Source: Oscillospiraceae bacterium (GTDB lineage Bacteria; Bacillota; Clostridia; Oscillospirales; Acutalibacteraceae). From it: 43,319 bases of DNA. How positions within the stretch are numbered: the stretch's first letter is position 1; every line of letters begins with the position of its first letter. The stretch lies in NCBI GenBank assembly GCA_902792985.1, contig CADBBT010000037.1, forward strand, positions 1 to 43,319, read 5' to 3'. Shown one piece after another: positions 1 to 7,393 of this stretch. Below the pieces are notes generated by a model. The model was not told the DNA's origin. It did no database searches and saw only the letters and a program-made list of their open reading frames with translations. Position numbers and translations under genes: made by a program.

Positions 1-62
1 TCAATTCCATTTTAACGGATTTTTCCCAAATATGCTCTACTTTTTTATTCTTTTTCTTTCGT

Positions 63-105
63 AGGCTCTTTGGTTACCCCAACATTTATTATAGAGCCTC
101 TTTTT
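63..105 (+). terminator. possible terminator of a gene left of the window
   Basis: A 7-bp inverted repeat (AGGCTCT at 63-69, AGAGCCT at 93-99) is followed by a T-rich run at 100-105. It would end rightward transcription entering from outside the window. The 23-base loop is long, so this is weak. Bases 1-62 are AT-rich and hold nothing else I can support. Confidence 0.3.
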
Positions 106-114
106 GCTTCGGAA

Positions 115-232
115 AGCCCGGCGGCGGGGCCGCGCACCGCAGGTGCGCGTGCCGCAGCAACAGGGACTGCACAATCGCGCAGTCCCTGTTGCTGCGTAAA
201 CGTGCTTTGCACGTTTGCCCCGCCGCCGGGCT
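115..232. repeat. cloverleaf palindromic element A
   Basis: A perfect 16-bp outer inverted repeat (115-130 with 217-232) encloses three perfect hairpins that fill almost all the space between: 131-138/142-149 (8 bp, 3-base loop), 154-170/179-195 (17 bp) and 198-205/209-216 (8 bp, TTT loop). As single-stranded DNA or RNA it would fold as a four-way junction. It lies downstream of the tlpA-like gene, beyond its terminator. The 12-mer TTTGCCCCGCCG in the right part (215-226) recurs at 22025-22036 in element B. It has no coding potential. Confidence 0.85.
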
Positions 233-251
233 ATCGTTGCGTTGCAAAAAA

Positions 252-279
252 GAAAGCCGCTGCGTTTGCAGCGGCTTTC
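252..279 (-). terminator. terminator of the ccdA-tlpA operon
   Basis: A perfect 12-bp stem (252-263 with 268-279, loop GTTT) lies 10 bases past the tlpA-like stop. On the minus strand it is followed by TCTTTTTTGC, a good U-tract, so it is an intrinsic terminator for leftward transcription. Confidence 0.85.
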
Positions 280-288
280 AAGATGCTT

Positions 289-840
289 TTATTGCTCCAG
301 CAGCTTCAAAAACTGTCCCTCAAGGATCTCATACGTCATCGCGCCCGCATGCCGGAAGACGATCGTGCCGTCGGCGTCAAAAAGGATCGTTGTAGGAAAA
401 TTGTATACGCCGTAGGCGTTCAACGCTTCGGTGTCCAAATCATAGTAACCGGGAAAGCTGTAGCCGTTTTCCTCCAAAAAGCCTTTTGCGTTCTCAACGG
501 TTTCGCGCACGCCGTCGGTCGCGTCAACCATCGCAAAGTTGACTTTGTCGCCGTAAACGTCAAAGGCCCTTTGCATCTCGGGAAACTCCTGCAGGCAATA
601 CGGGCACCACGTTGCCCAGAAGTTGACGAGGGTCGGTTTGCCCAGCAGCGAGGAGAGCTTGACCTGTTCGCCGTCGGCGGTGTAGACGGTAAAATCCGCG
701 AACGAGTCCGAAAGCTCTGCGGGTGTCGGTAGAGCAGGAACATCCACATCGGCGCGCAGCCGTTGATAGGCCGCGTAGGCGCCGCCGAGTACAAGGACGA
801 ACACAAGAACAAGAATCAGAAGCCGTAGCTTTTTTTGCAC
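289..840 (-). CDS. membrane-anchored TlpA-like thiol-disulfide oxidoreductase
   Basis: An extracytoplasmic thioredoxin-fold protein of the TlpA/ResA type that probably reduces or exchanges disulfides in exported proteins. An N-terminal hydrophobic anchor (about residues 6-25) is followed by the thioredoxin domain with the active site WCPYC near residues 78-82 and the cis-proline segment YNFPTT. I chose the GTG at 838-840 because GAGGTGG lies about 7 bases upstream; the GTG at 847-849 would overlap that ribosome binding site. The gene follows ccdA directly, with the ccdA stop touching the RBS, so the two are co-transcribed and probably coupled. CcdA would pass electrons from cytoplasmic thioredoxin to this protein. 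No cytochrome c maturation gene is nearby, so the substrate is open. Confidence 0.85.
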   Translation of the reverse strand: MQKKLRLLILVLVFVLVLGGAYAAYQRLRADVDVPALPTPAELSDSFADFTVYTADGEQVKLSSLLGKPTLVNFWATWCPYCLQEFPEMQRAFDVYGDKVNFAMVDATDGVRETVENAKGFLEENGYSFPGYYDLDTEALNAYGVYNFPTTILFDADGTIVFRHAGAMTYEILEGQFLKLLEQ

Positions 841-850
841 AGGAACCACC

Positions 851-1504
851 TCACGAAAAGACTGCCATCAGCGCGTTCATCCAGCCGAAGCACATACAGA
901 TGCCAACGAGAATCAGGAAACTGCCGCAGACGCGGTTGATGACTTTGTAGTGTTTTTTGATTTTTGAAAACGTACTTTTGAATTTGTCGAGCAAGACGGC
1001 GCAGAGTAAAAACGGGATTCCAAGGCCGCCCGCATAAGTCAAAAGCAGCATTACGCCCTGCACTGCGGTTCCGCTGTTGGCAGCAAGCATGAGCGCCGAA
1101 CCGAGAAAAGCGCCGACACATGGGGTCAGGCTGACGGAATAGATCATGCCGAACAAAAACGCGCCGGCGACCGAGCCGATCTTTTTCCCTTTGCTTTGCC
1201 CCTTGAAAAACGGCAGATGGATCACATCGAGATATGACAGTCCGAACACGACCACAACAAGTCCGCTGACAATGTTGACGGCAGTTTGATACCTGGACAG
1301 CAGTGCGCCGAGTGACCCGGCAAACAGACCGAGCAGGCTGAAAACTGCCGAAAAGCCAAACACAAAAAACAGCGCGCGCAAAAAGGTTTGTCCCTTTTGC
1401 TTTTTTTCGCCGGCAAAGTAAGAAAGGTACACCGGCAGCAGCGGCAGCATACAGGGGGAGATGAAAGAGCTGACGCCTTCCAGCGCCGTGATCAGATACT
1501 GCAT
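851..1504 (-). CDS. ccdA: CcdA/DsbD-type transmembrane thiol-electron carrier
   Basis: A 217-residue polytopic protein with about six hydrophobic segments, the usual size for CcdA. The two redox cysteines are visible: SPCMLP (Cys18, first helix) and LTPCVG (Cys129, fourth helix), each next to proline as in the family. CcdA moves reducing equivalents from cytoplasmic thioredoxin across the membrane to an extracytoplasmic thioredoxin-like partner, here the TlpA-like protein encoded next. The ATG has GGGAGGG upstream. A promoter (TTGCAT, 18 bp, TATAAT on the minus strand) lies at 1535-1564. The positively charged loop KGQSKGKK separates the two symmetric halves. Confidence 0.92.
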   Translation of the reverse strand: MQYLITALEGVSSFISPCMLPLLPVYLSYFAGEKKQKGQTFLRALFFVFGFSAVFSLLGLFAGSLGALLSRYQTAVNIVSGLVVVVFGLSYLDVIHLPFFKGQSKGKKIGSVAGAFLFGMIYSVSLTPCVGAFLGSALMLAANSGTAVQGVMLLLTYAGGLGIPFLLCAVLLDKFKSTFSKIKKHYKVINRVCGSFLILVGICMCFGWMNALMAVFS

Positions 1505-1534
1505 CGCGCACCCTCCCTTTGTTTCTTTTTATTT

Positions 1535-1564
1535 ATTATACTATAACCCGCCTTGAAAATGCAA
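1535..1564 (-). promoter_or_regulatory. promoter of ccdA-tlpA
   Basis: On the minus strand TTGCAT (1559-1564), an 18-bp spacer and a perfect TATAAT (1535-1540) match sigma-A type promoters and lie just upstream of the ccdA RBS. Confidence 0.7.
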
Positions 1565-1578
1565 GCGCTTTGATCAAT

Positions 1579-1632
1579 TGGGCACCTCTAAAACTGCGCG
1601 CGCTCAAACGACTTGCGTTTTTGAGGCGCCCA
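1579..1632. repeat. imperfect inverted repeat upstream of the ccdA promoter
   Basis: Arms 1579-1594 and 1617-1632 match at 14 of 16 positions, with a GC-rich 22-base centre. It sits between the ccdA promoter and the end of the Cthe_2159-like gene. It may be a small intergenic palindromic element or a relic; no function can be assigned. Confidence 0.5.
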
Positions 1633-1650
1633 GTTCTGTGCAAACAGAAG

Positions 1651-1678
1651 GCGGGTGCCGACCGCAGCCGACACCCGC
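1651..1678 (-). terminator. possible terminator of the Cthe_2159-like gene
   Basis: A 7-bp GC stem (1651-1657 with 1672-1678) lies about 40 bases past the stop at 1715 on the leftward strand. The following sequence is only moderately T-rich, so efficiency is doubtful. Confidence 0.4.
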
Positions 1679-1714
1679 TTGGGAAAAAGAGAGGAGATGA
1701 GAAAACGGTTATGC

Positions 1715-3331
1715 TTATGCGCCGAAGGAGAACAGGCGCGTGAAGAAGTCGACGATCTTCTGGATCAGCTCAGACAAAAAGCTGAAGGAGGAGCCGTAGC
1801 TGACGCTGTTGTCGTTGCCGCCGTTGCCGCCCCAGTTTCCGCCGCCGGGCTGACCGCCGAAGCCGCCCTGACTGCCGGTGCCGGTCGTTGCGGAACCGTT
1901 GGAAGAGGTTCCGCCTGCCGCAAGAGTGTAGGTGCCGCCGCTGCTCAGGGAAGGCGAAGCAAAGACCACATAGCCCGCTGCGCGCGGCGCTGTGCTTTGC
2001 GCGGTGTAGATCACGTTGCCGCTGCTGTCCTTGATGGAGATCGTGCTGCCGGCGCTGACAACGCTGCCGCTGCCGCCCATGCCCGGTGCAAATCTGCCGC
2101 CAAAGCCGCCGCCCATGCCGCCGGAGGCGCTGCCGAAGGTCACATAGGTGCCGTTGTAGGACTGCTGCATCATGTTGTTGCCGACGCCGAGCACGGTGCC
2201 GCCGCTGAAGACTGCGCCGTATTCCGTGTCGATCGGGTCGCCGTCGCCCTGTGAGGGTGAGTAGATCTCTGCCACACCGCCCGCAAAGGTCGCGCTGCCG
2301 TTGGAATCAAGGCCGTCGCCGTTTGTGACATTGATATAGACGTAGCCGCCGTACTGATTGTAGCTGAACTGTGTGCTGCGCTCGGCAATGTCGCCGTTGG
2401 CGGCGTTGATGCCGTCGTCGGTTGCGGTCACATAGACGCTGCCGCTGTAAACATTGACCACGGAGCCTTCAATGCCTTCGGTCGCCTTTGTGACCTTGAT
2501 CGTCGGGCCGGTCGTGCCGTTTTCGCCGATGTTCAGCGTGTAGTCGCACTTGATGCCGTCATCGTTTGCGGATACCGTGATTTTTCCGGAGAGAATGTTG
2601 AGCTCTTTTTCCGCTTTGATCGCGTCGCCGTCATAGGAACTTGCGTCTTCGGGGTCCTTGTAGCTGTGTTTGATGCTGACGTTGAGCGTGACGTCTTTGA
2701 CCGTCAGGGACGCGGTGGAAAGCAGAACATCGGTGTAGTTGCCGTCTGCGTCCTCTTCATAAAGATCCGCGCCGCCCTTGACGCCGTTTTTGCCGTAGGC
2801 GTTCACGTTGATCGTGCCCGTGCCGCCGATGGTGACGTTAGAGCCGTCCTTGCATTTGATGACCGCGTTTTCAATGTCGGGGTAAAGCGTCTCATCGGTG
2901 TAGACGTCATCGTTGTTGAATTTGTCGTCGGCGAGATTGTTGACTGTGCCCGCCGCTGCGACGATTGTCACGCCGCTGCCCTTATTGCAGGTGATGGGTG
3001 CCGTGGCAGCCGCAGTGAGGGTCAGGCCGTTCAGCACAAGGGTGACATCGGTGACGTTTTTCTTGATGACGATCGAGCCGTTTGCGCAATCGCCTGAGAC
3101 CACATACACGCCGGAGCTGTTCAGTGTCAGCGCAGTGCCCTTGATTTTGTAGCCGGTGTAACTGCCTTCGGAAACGGAGATGCCGCTGTCGGAAAAGACG
3201 AAATAAGTTGCGCCTGTCAGATTCACGTCATCTGCCGCAAAGGAGAACAGGGCCGTTGACGGAAGGGCAAGGAGCATCACCATCAGAAGTGCGAAGACCT
3301 TGCGGATGCGTTTGGATTTCAGGTTTTTCAT
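1715..3331 (-). CDS. secreted Cthe_2159-like carbohydrate-binding protein
   Basis: A 538-residue secreted protein. The signal peptide spans residues 1 to about 32 (KSKRIRK, then a hydrophobic stretch ending SFAADD). The body has the repeated strand pattern of a parallel beta-helix: segments such as ALTLNSSGVYVVSGD, NVTIGGTGTINV, GKITVSANDDGIKCD and GSVYVTATDDGINAANGD. DDGI/DGL loop acidic pairs fit calcium binding. This matches the Cthe_2159 family, cell-surface proteins reported to bind acidic plant polysaccharide. A Gly-rich linker (about 480-508) leads to an amphipathic C-terminal tail (SFLSELIQKIVDFFTRLF) in place of a sorting signal. The RBS AAAGGAGG precedes the ATG. The gene is monocistronic; regulation probably runs through the phased repeats at 3409-3447. 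Confidence 0.82.
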   Translation of the reverse strand: MKNLKSKRIRKVFALLMVMLLALPSTALFSFAADDVNLTGATYFVFSDSGISVSEGSYTGYKIKGTALTLNSSGVYVVSGDCANGSIVIKKNVTDVTLVLNGLTLTAAATAPITCNKGSGVTIVAAAGTVNNLADDKFNNDDVYTDETLYPDIENAVIKCKDGSNVTIGGTGTINVNAYGKNGVKGGADLYEEDADGNYTDVLLSTASLTVKDVTLNVSIKHSYKDPEDASSYDGDAIKAEKELNILSGKITVSANDDGIKCDYTLNIGENGTTGPTIKVTKATEGIEGSVVNVYSGSVYVTATDDGINAANGDIAERSTQFSYNQYGGYVYINVTNGDGLDSNGSATFAGGVAEIYSPSQGDGDPIDTEYGAVFSGGTVLGVGNNMMQQSYNGTYVTFGSASGGMGGGFGGRFAPGMGGSGSVVSAGSTISIKDSSGNVIYTAQSTAPRAAGYVVFASPSLSSGGTYTLAAGGTSSNGSATTGTGSQGGFGGQPGGGNWGGNGGNDNSVSYGSSFSFLSELIQKIVDFFTRLFSFGA

Positions 3332-3392
3332 AAGTCAATCCTCCTTTGAATTTTCCGGGGTTCACTGTCCCGGTGCTGTTTGGATTGTCTGT

Positions 3393-3398
3393 AGTATA
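3393..3398 (-). promoter_or_regulatory. -10 element of the Cthe_2159-like gene
   Basis: TATACT on the minus strand is the best -10 upstream of the gene at 1715-3331. No good -35 hexamer lies 16-18 bp away; that position falls inside the phased CTGAAA repeats, which is typical of an activator-dependent promoter. Confidence 0.5.
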
Positions 3399-3408
3399 GC
3401 TGTATTTT

Positions 3409-3447
3409 CTGAAATGGAACTGAAATGGTGCTGAAAAAAAGCTGAAA
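3409..3447. promoter_or_regulatory. four CTGAAA direct repeats at 11-bp spacing (putative operator)
   Basis: CTGAAA begins at 3409, 3420, 3431 and 3442, each exactly 11 bp after the last, with unrelated 5-base spacers. Read on the minus strand it is TTTCAG-N5 four times. Direct hexamers with 11-bp periodicity are the known binding pattern of dimeric OmpR/PhoB-family response regulators. The array starts 11 bp upstream of the minus-strand -10, in the place of a -35, so it most probably activates the Cthe_2159-like gene. The tcdA -35 lies 20 bp further on the other side. No response regulator gene is in the window. Confidence 0.65.
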
Positions 3448-3467
3448 ATTAAATTTCTTTAAATGCT

Positions 3468-3496
3468 TTGACATTCTCTCTCTTTGGGAGTATAAT
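3468..3496 (+). promoter_or_regulatory. promoter of tcdA
   Basis: A perfect TTGACA (3468-3473), 17-bp spacer and perfect TATAAT (3491-3496) lie 30 bases upstream of the chosen start codon. Confidence 0.85.
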
Positions 3497-3525
3497 AGGG
3501 CAGTTTTTCAGAAAGGATGACAGGC

Positions 3526-4251
3526 ATGGACCATCCCTTTGCAAGGACCGAGCTGCTGCTCGGCAAAGAAGCGACCGAGACCCTTGCGCACGCGCGTGTG
3601 GCGGTGTTCGGTCTCGGCGGCGTCGGGGGCGCGGCTGTGGAAGCGCTTGCGCGCGCCGGTGTGGGTGCGCTCGATCTGATCGACAGCGACACCGTTTCGC
3701 CCAGCAACCTCAACCGTCAACTGATTGCGACGCACGAGACGCTCGGCCAACCGAAAACGCAGGCTGCCGCCGCGCGGGTGCATGCGATCCATCCGCAGTG
3801 CGTTGTGACAATGCACGATCTGTTTTATCTGCCGGAGAGCGCCGACGCGATCGACCTTTCCTTATACAATTATATTATTGACGCGGTCGATACCGTTGCG
3901 GCAAAGCTCACGCTCGCCGAACGCGCCGGGAACGCCGGCGTGCCGCTGATCTCCTGCATGGGCACGGGCAACAAGCTTGATCCGTCGCTCTTTCGCGTAT
4001 GCGATCTGTTTGAAACGTCCGGCGATCCGCTCTCGCGCGTGATGCGCCACGAATGCCGAAAGCGCGGCATCCATTCGCTGCGGGTCGTCTGGTCACCGGA
4101 GCCGCCGCTGCAGCCGAAAGGGGCTTGCGTGGAAAAAGCGCAGCAGGGCAGACGCAGTGTGCCGGGATCGGTGCCGTTTGTGCCGCCGGTGGCGGGCTTT
4201 TTGCTTGCGGGTGCGGTTATCAAAGATTTGATCGGTTTGCAAAGAATGTAA
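3526..4251 (+). CDS. tcdA: tRNA threonylcarbamoyladenosine dehydratase (TcdA/CsdL)
   Basis: A ThiF/E1-like ATP-dependent enzyme that cyclises the t6A base at tRNA position 37 to ct6A. The adenylate-binding glycine loop GLGGVGG is near residues 29-35, followed by the acidic DLIDSDTVSPSNLNRQ segment that positions ATP and Mg. Later landmarks are DAVDTVAAK and the C-terminal hydrophobic helix PPVAGFLLAGAVIKDL. At about 241 residues it has normal length. I chose ATG 3526 because AAAGG at 3512-3516 gives 9-base spacing; the upstream in-frame ATG at 3517 touches the RBS. It has its own promoter and no operon partner. Confidence 0.9.
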   Translation: MDHPFARTELLLGKEATETLAHARVAVFGLGGVGGAAVEALARAGVGALDLIDSDTVSPSNLNRQLIATHETLGQPKTQAAAARVHAIHPQCVVTMHDLFYLPESADAIDLSLYNYIIDAVDTVAAKLTLAERAGNAGVPLISCMGTGNKLDPSLFRVCDLFETSGDPLSRVMRHECRKRGIHSLRVVWSPEPPLQPKGACVEKAQQGRRSVPGSVPFVPPVAGFLLAGAVIKDLIGLQRM

Positions 4252-4289
4252 ACAAGCGGCGAAGAAGTTGAAAAGTTTCTTCATTTCTA

Positions 4290-4318
4290 TTGACCTTTCC
4301 ATGGATTTCTGTTATCCT
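4290..4318 (+). promoter_or_regulatory. promoter of the DUF4474-like gene
   Basis: TTGACC (4290-4295), 17-bp spacer and TATCCT (4313-4318) lie about 55 bases before the GTG start. Confidence 0.6.
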
Positions 4319-4373
4319 ATATAGTAACGAAAATTCGCGTTCTTTTTTGTGAAAAATACAGGAGGTTTCGATT

Positions 4374-5321
4374 GTGCGACTGGATAAACCGAAAACAACG
4401 ATCATCATCGTGACGGTATTGACCGTCCTTTGCGCCGGCTCGTTTTTTGCTGTGCGGATGATCAATCAGAATCTGGCGACCGAACAGCCGGTTACCATCT
4501 CTTCGATGGATCAGCAGGCTTTGCCGAGTGACACGCTGCCGAGCGAAAGCGCAGAACCGCTGGCAACCTCGCAGCTCGTTGCGCCGACCGACGAAACGAT
4601 GAACACCGATCTGTTCACAACGTTCGACATGGAAGATTTTACGAGTGCGACCGAGGAGACTGAGATCCCGACGATCGACTACAACACCGTGACCACCACG
4701 GCGCCCACCACAAACAGCTTTACGCTGAACACAACAACGACCGCTGCGCAGAAAACCACATCGGAGGAAGAGGCGCAGCAGGTCATTCAGCGCGCTGCCG
4801 TGTTTTCCAACGGCTTCCTCGGCTATCAGTACAACAAAGACGGCAACTATTACTATACCGTCGACGACCCGTGGCAGCGCAACTTCGGCTTCAACGCGCT
4901 GTATGACATCGGCGCGCCGTTCCTGAATTTCTATTACGACACGTTCCGCGTGAAGTTCACTTATAAAAAGATGGACTGGCTCATCCAGTTCTGGAAGGGT
5001 CAGTACGGTCCGACAGGTGAAGACGGCGTGCATTATGACGCTGTGAGCGACGAGGACGCGCTGTATATGTCCATGAGCTTTTATCGCAACGGCGAAGAGC
5101 GTTTGACCCGCGATTACGGCAGATACTGGTGGTGCACCGGCTTTGTGCCCGGTTCGCTCAACTCGTTCCGCGACCGTTCCGAGCTCTCCATGCGCGCGCG
5201 TCTGACGATGAAAGACAAGAAAATGCTCGGTCTGTTTACCGCGTCGCTGGAAAGCAACGGCTTTGTCAAGGATAAGACCTATTCCGTCTCCGGTCTGGAT
5301 GTTTACATCACGTGGAACTAA
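4374..5321 (+). CDS. membrane-anchored DUF4474-like protein
   Basis: A 315-residue protein with one N-terminal membrane segment (about 8-28) and a Ser/Thr-rich external linker (about 38-132, many TT and TTT runs) leading to a C-terminal domain (about 135-315). That domain carries the DUF4474-type signature: NGFLGYQYN, DDPWQRNFGFNALYD, then FRVKFTYKKMDWLIQFWKGQ and WWCTGFVPG. Function is unknown; the conserved W/Y-rich core facing outside suggests a cell-surface role. It starts at GTG 4374, supported by AGGAGG at 4360-4365 with 8-base spacing. It is monocistronic. The Thr-rich linker type recurs in the M23 peptidase, the sigma-linked membrane protein and two LRR proteins of this window. Confidence 0.78.
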   Translation: MRLDKPKTTIIIVTVLTVLCAGSFFAVRMINQNLATEQPVTISSMDQQALPSDTLPSESAEPLATSQLVAPTDETMNTDLFTTFDMEDFTSATEETEIPTIDYNTVTTTAPTTNSFTLNTTTTAAQKTTSEEEAQQVIQRAAVFSNGFLGYQYNKDGNYYYTVDDPWQRNFGFNALYDIGAPFLNFYYDTFRVKFTYKKMDWLIQFWKGQYGPTGEDGVHYDAVSDEDALYMSMSFYRNGEERLTRDYGRYWWCTGFVPGSLNSFRDRSELSMRARLTMKDKKMLGLFTASLESNGFVKDKTYSVSGLDVYITWN

Positions 5322-5365
5322 CCAAAAACAGGCAGATAATTTTTTAAAAATTATAAGAATAGCTA

Positions 5366-5394
5366 TTGAATTTTGATGAAAGATGTTGTATAAT
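5366..5394 (+). promoter_or_regulatory. promoter of the Gly/Ser/Leu-rich surface protein gene
   Basis: TTGAAT (5366-5371), 17-bp spacer and perfect TATAAT (5389-5394) leave a 5' leader of about 50 bases before ATG 5455. Confidence 0.75.
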
Positions 5395-5454
5395 ACATCA
5401 GTAATAGGGTAATATCTTGCGTATTGCATAGAGAACGGAAAGGAAGAAAATAAA

Positions 5455-6414
5455 ATGAAAAAAGTATTCAGCATTCTTGTTGCAGTTATGATGTGCCTGT
5501 GCCTGATCGTTCCTTCGGCGCTTGCCGCTGACGGTTTGGATCTGGACTCTCTCACCGGCGCACTTGAGGGCGTTGACATCTCCTCGCTGTCCGATTCCGA
5601 ACTGACCTCCATCCTGGACGGTCTGGATCTGGAGGGTGTGGATCTGGATTCCCTGAAGAATCAGCTCGGCTCCCTCGTCGGTGAAGGCGACGCGAAAGAC
5701 GACAAACTCAGCGAACTGAGCGACGCGATCTCCGGCCTTGCCAACGGCAGCGTGCCTGCGGCCGGCAGCACCGCAACCGGCGATTCCAGCCTTTCCAACC
5801 TGTCCGGTCTTCTGGGCGGTGTGGATATGTCCTGGCTGCCGAACGTGGTTTCCGATCCGAGCAGCATCGCTTCCATGTTCACCGACGCTTCTGCGGGCGG
5901 CGGTTTTGACCTCAGCGCTCTGGAAGATATGATCGGCGGCGTGTTCAGCGGCAGCGGTCTTGACCTTGCTTCCCTGACCAGCGGCATCGACCTCGGTTCC
6001 TTCGACATCACCAGCCTGCTTGGCGGTCTTGGCGGCGGCATCGGCGGCGGCGACGCGGCCAGCGGTGTGAGCGATATGGTTGCGAGCCTGACAGACGGTC
6101 TCAAGAGCGGTCTGCAGTCTCTCGGCATCGACACCTCCTTCCTGGACGGTATGATGGATAACGATATCGTCAACTTCTTTGCGAACCTGTTCATCGGCCT
6201 CGGTGACGTTGTCAAATCCGGCGACATCAGCAGCCTTGGCTCCATGCTCGGCGGCGGCGACAGCAGCTCTTCCGATACTGCGGATTACAGCGGCAGCTAT
6301 TCCACCGACGCTGTGACGCCGAACACCGGCGACACCTCCGCTGTTCTCGTTGCGATCGGCACCATCTCCGTCGCGGCTGCTGCAGCATTTGTCTGCCTGA
6401 TGAAGAAAGAGTAA
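5455..6414 (+). CDS. secreted low-complexity protein with TPNTGD sorting-like signal
   Basis: A 319-residue exported protein of unknown function. The signal peptide ends near residue 24 (VPSALAADG). The mature part is dominated by Gly, Ser, Leu and Asp in loose repeats such as DGLDLDSL, LEGVDISSL and LSGLLGGVDMSWL, probably amphipathic or coil-forming. The C-terminus is VTPNTGD, then a hydrophobic stretch of about 20 residues, then KKE. That layout matches a sortase sorting signal, with TPNTG replacing LPXTG in the manner of the NPxTG class. The RBS AAAGGAAG precedes the ATG. It has its own promoter and a strong terminator. Neither of the sortases at 13505 and 15363 is proven to use it. No recognised domain. 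Confidence 0.75.
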   Translation: MKKVFSILVAVMMCLCLIVPSALAADGLDLDSLTGALEGVDISSLSDSELTSILDGLDLEGVDLDSLKNQLGSLVGEGDAKDDKLSELSDAISGLANGSVPAAGSTATGDSSLSNLSGLLGGVDMSWLPNVVSDPSSIASMFTDASAGGGFDLSALEDMIGGVFSGSGLDLASLTSGIDLGSFDITSLLGGLGGGIGGGDAASGVSDMVASLTDGLKSGLQSLGIDTSFLDGMMDNDIVNFFANLFIGLGDVVKSGDISSLGSMLGGGDSSSSDTADYSGSYSTDAVTPNTGDTSAVLVAIGTISVAAAAAFVCLMKKE

Positions 6415-6430
6415 TTTCAACTGAAAAATC

Positions 6431-6466
6431 GAGCTATGCGAATGAAAATTCGCGTAGCTCTTTTTG
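6431..6466 (+). terminator. terminator after the 5455 gene
   Basis: A 13-bp stem (6431-6443 with 6448-6460, one G-T pair, loop GAAA) is followed by TTTTTG. Intrinsic terminator. Confidence 0.85.
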
Positions 6467-6511
6467 TTTTTTGTGTAAACTGCCGATTTCAGAAAAAGAC
6501 GCGCAAACCCC

Positions 6512-6539
6512 TTGCATCTTTTGCCTTTTGGAGTATAAT
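6512..6539 (+). promoter_or_regulatory. promoter of the GDPD gene
   Basis: TTGCAT (6512-6517), 16-bp spacer and perfect TATAAT (6534-6539), 45 bases before the start codon. Confidence 0.7.
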
Positions 6540-6584
6540 TCATTTGACAATGTACAGAAAAAGAACAGAAAGAAGAGATTGATT

Positions 6585-7316
6585 ATGTCAAAAATTTTCG
6601 GCCACAGAGGCTTCAGCGGCAACTACCCCGAAAACACCATGCTTGCCTTCCGCAAGGCGATTGAAGCCGGCGTGGACGGCATTGAGCTGGACGTGCATCT
6701 GACAAAGGATGACAAGCTGGTCATTATCCACGATGAAACGATCGACCGCACAAGCAACGGCACCGGCCATGTGAAGGACATGACCCTTGAGGAGCTGCGC
6801 AAATACGATTATTCCGCGTCGTTTGCCGGAAAATACGGCTTCAACGCGATCCCGACGCTGGAGGAATATTTTGACCTTGTGAAGGACCTTCCGCTCGTCA
6901 CAAACATCGAGCTGAAGACCGGCGTTTATGAGTATCCGACGATCGAGCGCCGCGTGATCGAGATGGTTCGCGCGTATCATCTGGAGGAAAAAATCATCTT
7001 CTCCTCCTTCAATCACTATACTGTCATGCGCTGCAAGGAAATCGCGCCGGAGATCAAATGCGGCTTTTTGACCGGCGACTGGCTGGTCGACTTCGGCGCC
7101 TATACAAAGGAGCGCGGCGTTGAATGCTGCCATCCGTGGTTTATCACGCTGCAGCCTGAGATCGTTCGTGAGATCCATTCGCAGGGACGCGAGATCAACA
7201 CCTACACGGTCAATGAGCCGGAAGATGTCAAACGACTGTCCGCCCTTGGCGTTGACACGCTGATCGGCAACTATCCCGACACGATGATCGCGGCGCAAAA
7301 CGAGATGGACGCATAA
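6585..7316 (+). CDS. glycerophosphodiester phosphodiesterase
   Basis: A 243-residue GDPD-family TIM-barrel enzyme that hydrolyses glycerophosphodiesters from phospholipids to glycerol-3-phosphate and an alcohol. The catalytic and metal residues are in place: GHRG near residues 6-9, PENT (15-18), the metal site GIELDVHLT and the second catalytic histidine in VIIHDETIDRTSNG. No signal peptide, so it is cytoplasmic, of the UgpQ type. I chose ATG 6585; an upstream in-frame start at 6471 would extend through the promoter and terminator region. It is monocistronic and followed by tRNA-Gln. Confidence 0.92.
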   Translation: MSKIFGHRGFSGNYPENTMLAFRKAIEAGVDGIELDVHLTKDDKLVIIHDETIDRTSNGTGHVKDMTLEELRKYDYSASFAGKYGFNAIPTLEEYFDLVKDLPLVTNIELKTGVYEYPTIERRVIEMVRAYHLEEKIIFSSFNHYTVMRCKEIAPEIKCGFLTGDWLVDFGAYTKERGVECCHPWFITLQPEIVREIHSQGREINTYTVNEPEDVKRLSALGVDTLIGNYPDTMIAAQNEMDA

Positions 7317-7352
7317 CTTTTTTCTGTTTTCCCATCTTTTTTCAAAAAAGCC

Positions 7353-7381
7353 TTGACATTTCCCGCACACTCATGTATAAT
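7353..7381 (+). promoter_or_regulatory. promoter of tRNA-Gln
   Basis: Perfect TTGACA (7353-7358), 17-bp spacer, perfect TATAAT (7376-7381), 12 bases before the mature tRNA 5' end. A consensus stable-RNA promoter. Confidence 0.9.
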
Positions 7382-7393
7382 ATCACATGCTGT

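Noticed and set aside
3468-3881. 137-codon open frame overlapping tcdA
   Set aside because: An Arg/Cys-rich shadow of tcdA in another frame; tcdA has promoter, RBS and motifs.
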